A stretch of DNA of 64,000 bases from Paenibacillus_D tarimensis_A (lineage in GTDB: Bacteria > Bacillota > Bacilli > Paenibacillales > Paenibacillaceae): the NCBI GenBank assembly GCA_041281825.1, contig CP166298.1, positions 1-64,000 of the forward strand. Reading direction: 5' to 3'. Positions 62,001 through 64,000 of the stretch are shown here, piece after piece (position 1 is the stretch's first letter; the number at the start of each line of letters is the position of its first letter). Both the position numbers and the translations under genes were made by a program. A model generated the notes under the pieces. That model searched no databases. It was not told the origin of the DNA and saw only the letters and a list, made by a program, of their open reading frames with translations.

Positions 62001-62007
62001 TCGTCAT
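59005..62007 (-). CDS. SNF2/RapA-family helicase (YwqA-like)
   Basis: 1000 residues, superfamily 2 ATPase of the SNF2 type. The N-terminal half (about 1-490) is the SNF2-associated bacterial region. The motor starts near 510, with motif I DDMGLGKTVQLIAYLL, motif II DEAQNIKN, motif III ALTGTPIENRLAELWSIYDF, then helicase-C with FILSLKAGGVGLNLTAA and RMGQTRDVQVHKF. GC content is clearly higher than in the rlmH island beside it. The start ATG overlaps the stop of the upstream gene (ATGA), so both form an operon like ywqA-ywqB. The role in DNA metabolism is not established. Confidence 0.93.
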   Translation of the reverse strand: MTTTYNLDTIAVRMVLTSHGDALFFADPDSLRDWTGLGLKHRLFAWHEPSFYGTELEIVKVGELEAIVLPAEEVIPFFASGPLLAHMEWKWQDDAARLAALAPLLGECLEKRLYAPDLASYRGGSLRWSWDAAAVGATLGQARRDELDLKSGSWSDEARDGLKAAFSASVMSRFYGTEPDEADLRREFPALFARENAAAATAGLDDEAWLVQIGWKADVAPFRPLLQLLEPWEGDEHSRWRLRFVLQDKSDPAKLRRVRLGDDGSVAGKWPDAWEEAIRSRSDGWLQRLRASLPHDRLSRGEDVLVKPLDDEAAWRFLNEDSRRLLEAGWQVLLPAWWEAASRKKPRLRAAVQSEDESKKRGGGKSLFGLEAILSFNWRISIGGADLNEEEFDELLARGERLVKFRDRWIVLDPALIAQIRRMMEGMDKSQGLSFQDVLQLHLLSQGDADGDADDGATDASAETFGADAARVELEVELNAHLTGLFAKITQQSEWPRLDPPAGLRAELRSYQQDGFAWLAFLRRFGLGACLADDMGLGKTVQLIAYLLYAKEQADEGMRLPSLIVCPTSVLGNWQKEISRFAPSLQVSMHYGSGRKGGDAFRNETRSVDVVLTSFATASLDQETLAAFQWGAVCLDEAQNIKNAGTRQAAAVKSFPALHRIALTGTPIENRLAELWSIYDFTVPTYLGSAKAFHERFAAPIEREQDRRRTAELKRLVKPFMLRRKKKDPAIQLDLPDKNEMKTYVPLTSEQAALYDNCVKELLEKLKELDGIQRKGAILGALTRLKQACNHPALLDEDTGTELEDGPLHTEAIVARSSKLERLLAMVKELREADEHCLIFTQYIGMGKMIQDVLQHELGEPVLYLNGSTPKTQRDRMVERFQSRDLPTSEQPNVFILSLKAGGVGLNLTAANHVFHFDRWWNPAVENQATDRAYRMGQTRDVQVHKFISLGTLEERIDEMLENKQQLSDNVISSSEGWITELSTDALREMFSLRRDWSRD

Positions 62008-63242
62008 GGAATCAGCTTTCCTTTCCGCAGCTCTTCCTGGAGGGCCCGCAGCCGGCTATGCCGGCTCGCGAATGTCTCGATGTACGCATCCCACCGCTGC
62101 TCGCGCTTCAACTTCTTGTACAGCTTGGCCAGCCGTTTGAGCAGCTTCACCGCTCGCTTATAGCCGTGGCGGTTTTTTAACAGCACGTATTTCTCCGCGC
62201 CTTGGTGGTAGAACGGCAGCAGCGCCTCCGGGGCTTCCTTCTCGATGGGCTGCAGATCCTTCGCCCGGAAGTCGAGCGGATCGCTGCCGAGGCTAAGCTG
62301 ATAATCAACCCACTGACGCCAACGGCCGAAGCGCATCAGGCTCTCCTCGTACAGGCTGCCGGAGTAGGGAAGGAGGCTCGTAATCGCGCTCCACATGTTT
62401 CCCTCGGCCTCCGGCAATTGCAAGGCGACGGCTTCCCAGTAGCGCCCATATGTATCCAGGCTGCCAGGACTGCGACCGACACGCTCGGTCGCGCAATGGA
62501 TCAGCCAAGCCTCTAGCCGAGTCCATTCGCCAGCCTCCACCAGCACGCGCAGAAAACGGAACACATGCCCGGGCTTTAGCCGATGCCGCTCCGCTGCTTC
62601 GAGCAGCCGCCAAGCCGCTTGATCCTCTTGCAGCCAGAAGTGAATCCAAGCGCGGGCGACAAGCGGGAAGAGCTTATTTTCCTTGCCGAATCCCTCGGCC
62701 AAATGGGACAGCTCCTCCTTAAAGAGACGAGGGCTGTCCGCATCGGATGATACCAGGATCAACCACAGCTCCACATAGATATCCAAATAGGCGGGAGGGG
62801 ACCATGCATTCGCCTTGACCGTTTCGCGGATGTAAACGGCCGTCTCCAGCAGACGCCCTTGATGCTTGACCGCGATCTCCGGCGGCAAGCCGCTATGGAG
62901 AAGACCCTCCATCGTATTTATTGTCTCGGACGCCGCCGCCTGGGCGAAGTAGCCCGAGTGGCGGTCGGTCGATTGCTTGCGAAGCAAGAACAGCCCGATG
63001 TTCAGCTCGAGCAGCCAGGCCTCCTCGGGTGTCAATTCGGACAGCAAGAAAAGCACTTTGGAGCGCACTTCGTTGCCGTAGTTTATTTGAAATGGGCTGC
63101 TCGCCGCTTCCTCGGCGCAGCCCGCGATCAGATCCTGACAATCTGCAATGCTCAGCTCGCTCAGTCGATTCGACTCGGTTATCGTCATAATGCCGGACAT
63201 TCCTTTCTTGAGCTTTGGCCGCTCGTGAATCCGTTCCTTCAT
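62004..63242 (-). CDS. Helical partner protein of the SNF2 helicase (YwqB-like without a SWIM finger)
   Basis: Up to 412 residues, nearly all helical, with repeat-like Trp/Leu-rich segments (WLLELNIGLFLLRKQ; YVELWLILVSS; WTRLEAWLIHCATERVG). In relatives the gene beside the SNF2 helicase encodes a SWIM zinc-finger protein whose long C-terminal part looks like this. Here no CxCx(n)CxH motif is present, so it is either a variant or lacks its N-terminus. The start is uncertain: ATG 63242, or the ATG at 63188 (MTITESNR) after AAAGGA. It is coupled to the helicase gene by a 4-base overlap. Confidence 0.72.
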   Translation of the reverse strand: MKERIHERPKLKKGMSGIMTITESNRLSELSIADCQDLIAGCAEEAASSPFQINYGNEVRSKVLFLLSELTPEEAWLLELNIGLFLLRKQSTDRHSGYFAQAAASETINTMEGLLHSGLPPEIAVKHQGRLLETAVYIRETVKANAWSPPAYLDIYVELWLILVSSDADSPRLFKEELSHLAEGFGKENKLFPLVARAWIHFWLQEDQAAWRLLEAAERHRLKPGHVFRFLRVLVEAGEWTRLEAWLIHCATERVGRSPGSLDTYGRYWEAVALQLPEAEGNMWSAITSLLPYSGSLYEESLMRFGRWRQWVDYQLSLGSDPLDFRAKDLQPIEKEAPEALLPFYHQGAEKYVLLKNRHGYKRAVKLLKRLAKLYKKLKREQRWDAYIETFASRHSRLRALQEELRKGKLIP

Positions 63243-63394
63243 TATAACGATAAATGGTCAAGATGGCATACAGCCCAAAGACCATTGGTCTAAGACCTAA
63301 CCGCAAGGGGAACAATGGGATTGAAGTTGGTACTAAACAGTGTTACTCTAACAGCGGCAAATTCAAAATCCATGGCTTGGAGAAAGGTAATACT

Positions 63395-64000
63395 ATGATA
63401 AAAGTCGATAACTTATCCTTCTCGTTTCCGCAAAAAGAACTCTATAACAACATTTCATTTACGTTGGAAGAAGCACAACATTGCGCTTTTATCGGAACAA
63501 GCGGCAGTGGGAAAAGTACGTTAATAGATATACTAATGGACCCGGAAAGATATCTTTATGATGGAAAAGTAGAGATGGACCCCGATTGCACAATTGGATA
63601 CGTAAGTCAGTTCTCGGAACTAGAAAATGCGAAAGAAACAACCGTTTTTGAATATTTAGGAGAACCATTTATAAAGCTTCAGAACGAGATTCAATCGATT
63701 TGCACGGAAATGGAAACCTCAACGGATTTAGAACCGTTATTGGAAAAGTATCAACTGGCTTTAGACGCATGGGATGCTATTGGCGGGGAGGATTTTGAAA
63801 GCAACATTCATAAGCAGCTGAATGTAGCAAACCTTATGAAGCGAAGAGATCGTAAGGTGGCCGACCTGAGCGGCGGGGAATTCAAACTTATTCAAGTGAT
63901 GAAGGAAATGCTTAATCGTCCCGACTTCATGATTATGGACGAGCCCGATGTATTTCTAGACTTCGAAAACCTAAACGCGCTTAAAAAAATGATTAATTCG
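63395..64000 (+). CDS. ABC-F-type ATPase, N-terminal part (runs off the window)
   Basis: The first 202 codons of a gene that continues beyond the window. The product starts MIKVDNLSFSFPQKELYNNI and shows Walker A GTSGSGKST (about 37-45), a Q-loop in GYVSQFSE, the signature LSGGEFK and Walker B FMIMDEPD, with a helical insert between Q-loop and signature. No membrane segments are seen. The short spacing and the DEPDVFLDFENL segment suit the ABC-F group (ribosome-associated, some giving antibiotic resistance). GGAGAAAGG precedes ATG 63395. Confidence 0.85.
   Translation, partial: MIKVDNLSFSFPQKELYNNISFTLEEAQHCAFIGTSGSGKSTLIDILMDPERYLYDGKVEMDPDCTIGYVSQFSELENAKETTVFEYLGEPFIKLQNEIQSICTEMETSTDLEPLLEKYQLALDAWDAIGGEDFESNIHKQLNVANLMKRRDRKVADLSGGEFKLIQVMKEMLNRPDFMIMDEPDVFLDFENLNALKKMINS

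Overview
The window is the origin end of a chromosome from a spore-forming Bacillota, most likely a member of the Paenibacillaceae (Cohnella or Paenibacillus type). This is judged from gene order and protein character, not from any search. dnaA reads left at the left edge, an oriC with DnaA boxes follows, and the genes to the right keep the order known from Bacillus subtilis: rpmH-rnpA-yidC-jag-mnmE-mnmG-rsmG-noc-parA-parB, a csd-type aminotransferase, yyaC, mscS, a DUF951 gene, rpsF-ssb-rpsR, yybS-gdpP-rplI-dnaB-purA, an M23 peptidase, walRKHIJ, htrA, a CxxH/CxxC protein and rlmH. Two parS sites, YyaC and other spore-associated genes fit this placement.

Three accessory stretches interrupt the core. 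(1) 15.2-17.0 kb, after a tRNA-Ser(CGA): a membrane protein, a YjzC-like gene and a 39-bp tandem repeat lie where ychF is commonly found. (2) 18.2-27.6 kb: a LacI-type regulator, a LysM-CAP protein, an IS110-family element with a frameshifted transposase, and a fructan or sucrose uptake operon (binding protein, two permeases, GH32 enzyme). That operon has a very good sigma-A promoter overlapped by tandem LacI-type operators. (3) 50.1-59.0 kb, immediately after rlmH, described next.

The most interesting region is the rlmH island. The last 18 bases of rlmH (GAACCGTATCATAAGTAG) recur at 55062, 57644 and 58734. They resemble the known attachment core of staphylococcal SCC elements, which also insert at the 3' end of rlmH. 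The repeats divide the region into units. Unit 1 carries a 1355-residue HTH/nuclease-like protein behind a 19-bp inverted-repeat operator, plus the C-terminal stub of a large serine recombinase that breaks off at the next core. Unit 2 is AT-rich and carries a coupled pair: a ParB/DndB-like DGLQR-motif protein and a protein with a HEPN-type RxxxxH motif. Unit 3 carries an AraC-type regulator. I read this as an SCC-like tandem island with candidate defence or toxin cargo.

A second genome-scale signal is a family of dispersed double-hairpin intergenic repeats (1878, 21950, 22030, 29755, 33038, 41235, 45569). Three copies supply the TAA stop of the preceding gene, and one copy appears to be the target of the IS110 element. 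Smaller repeat families occur at 16634/35707 and 22655/35646.

To the right of the island the sequence becomes clearly GC-rich, with a SNF2-family helicase and its partner gene on the minus strand. The window ends inside an ABC-F-type ATPase gene.
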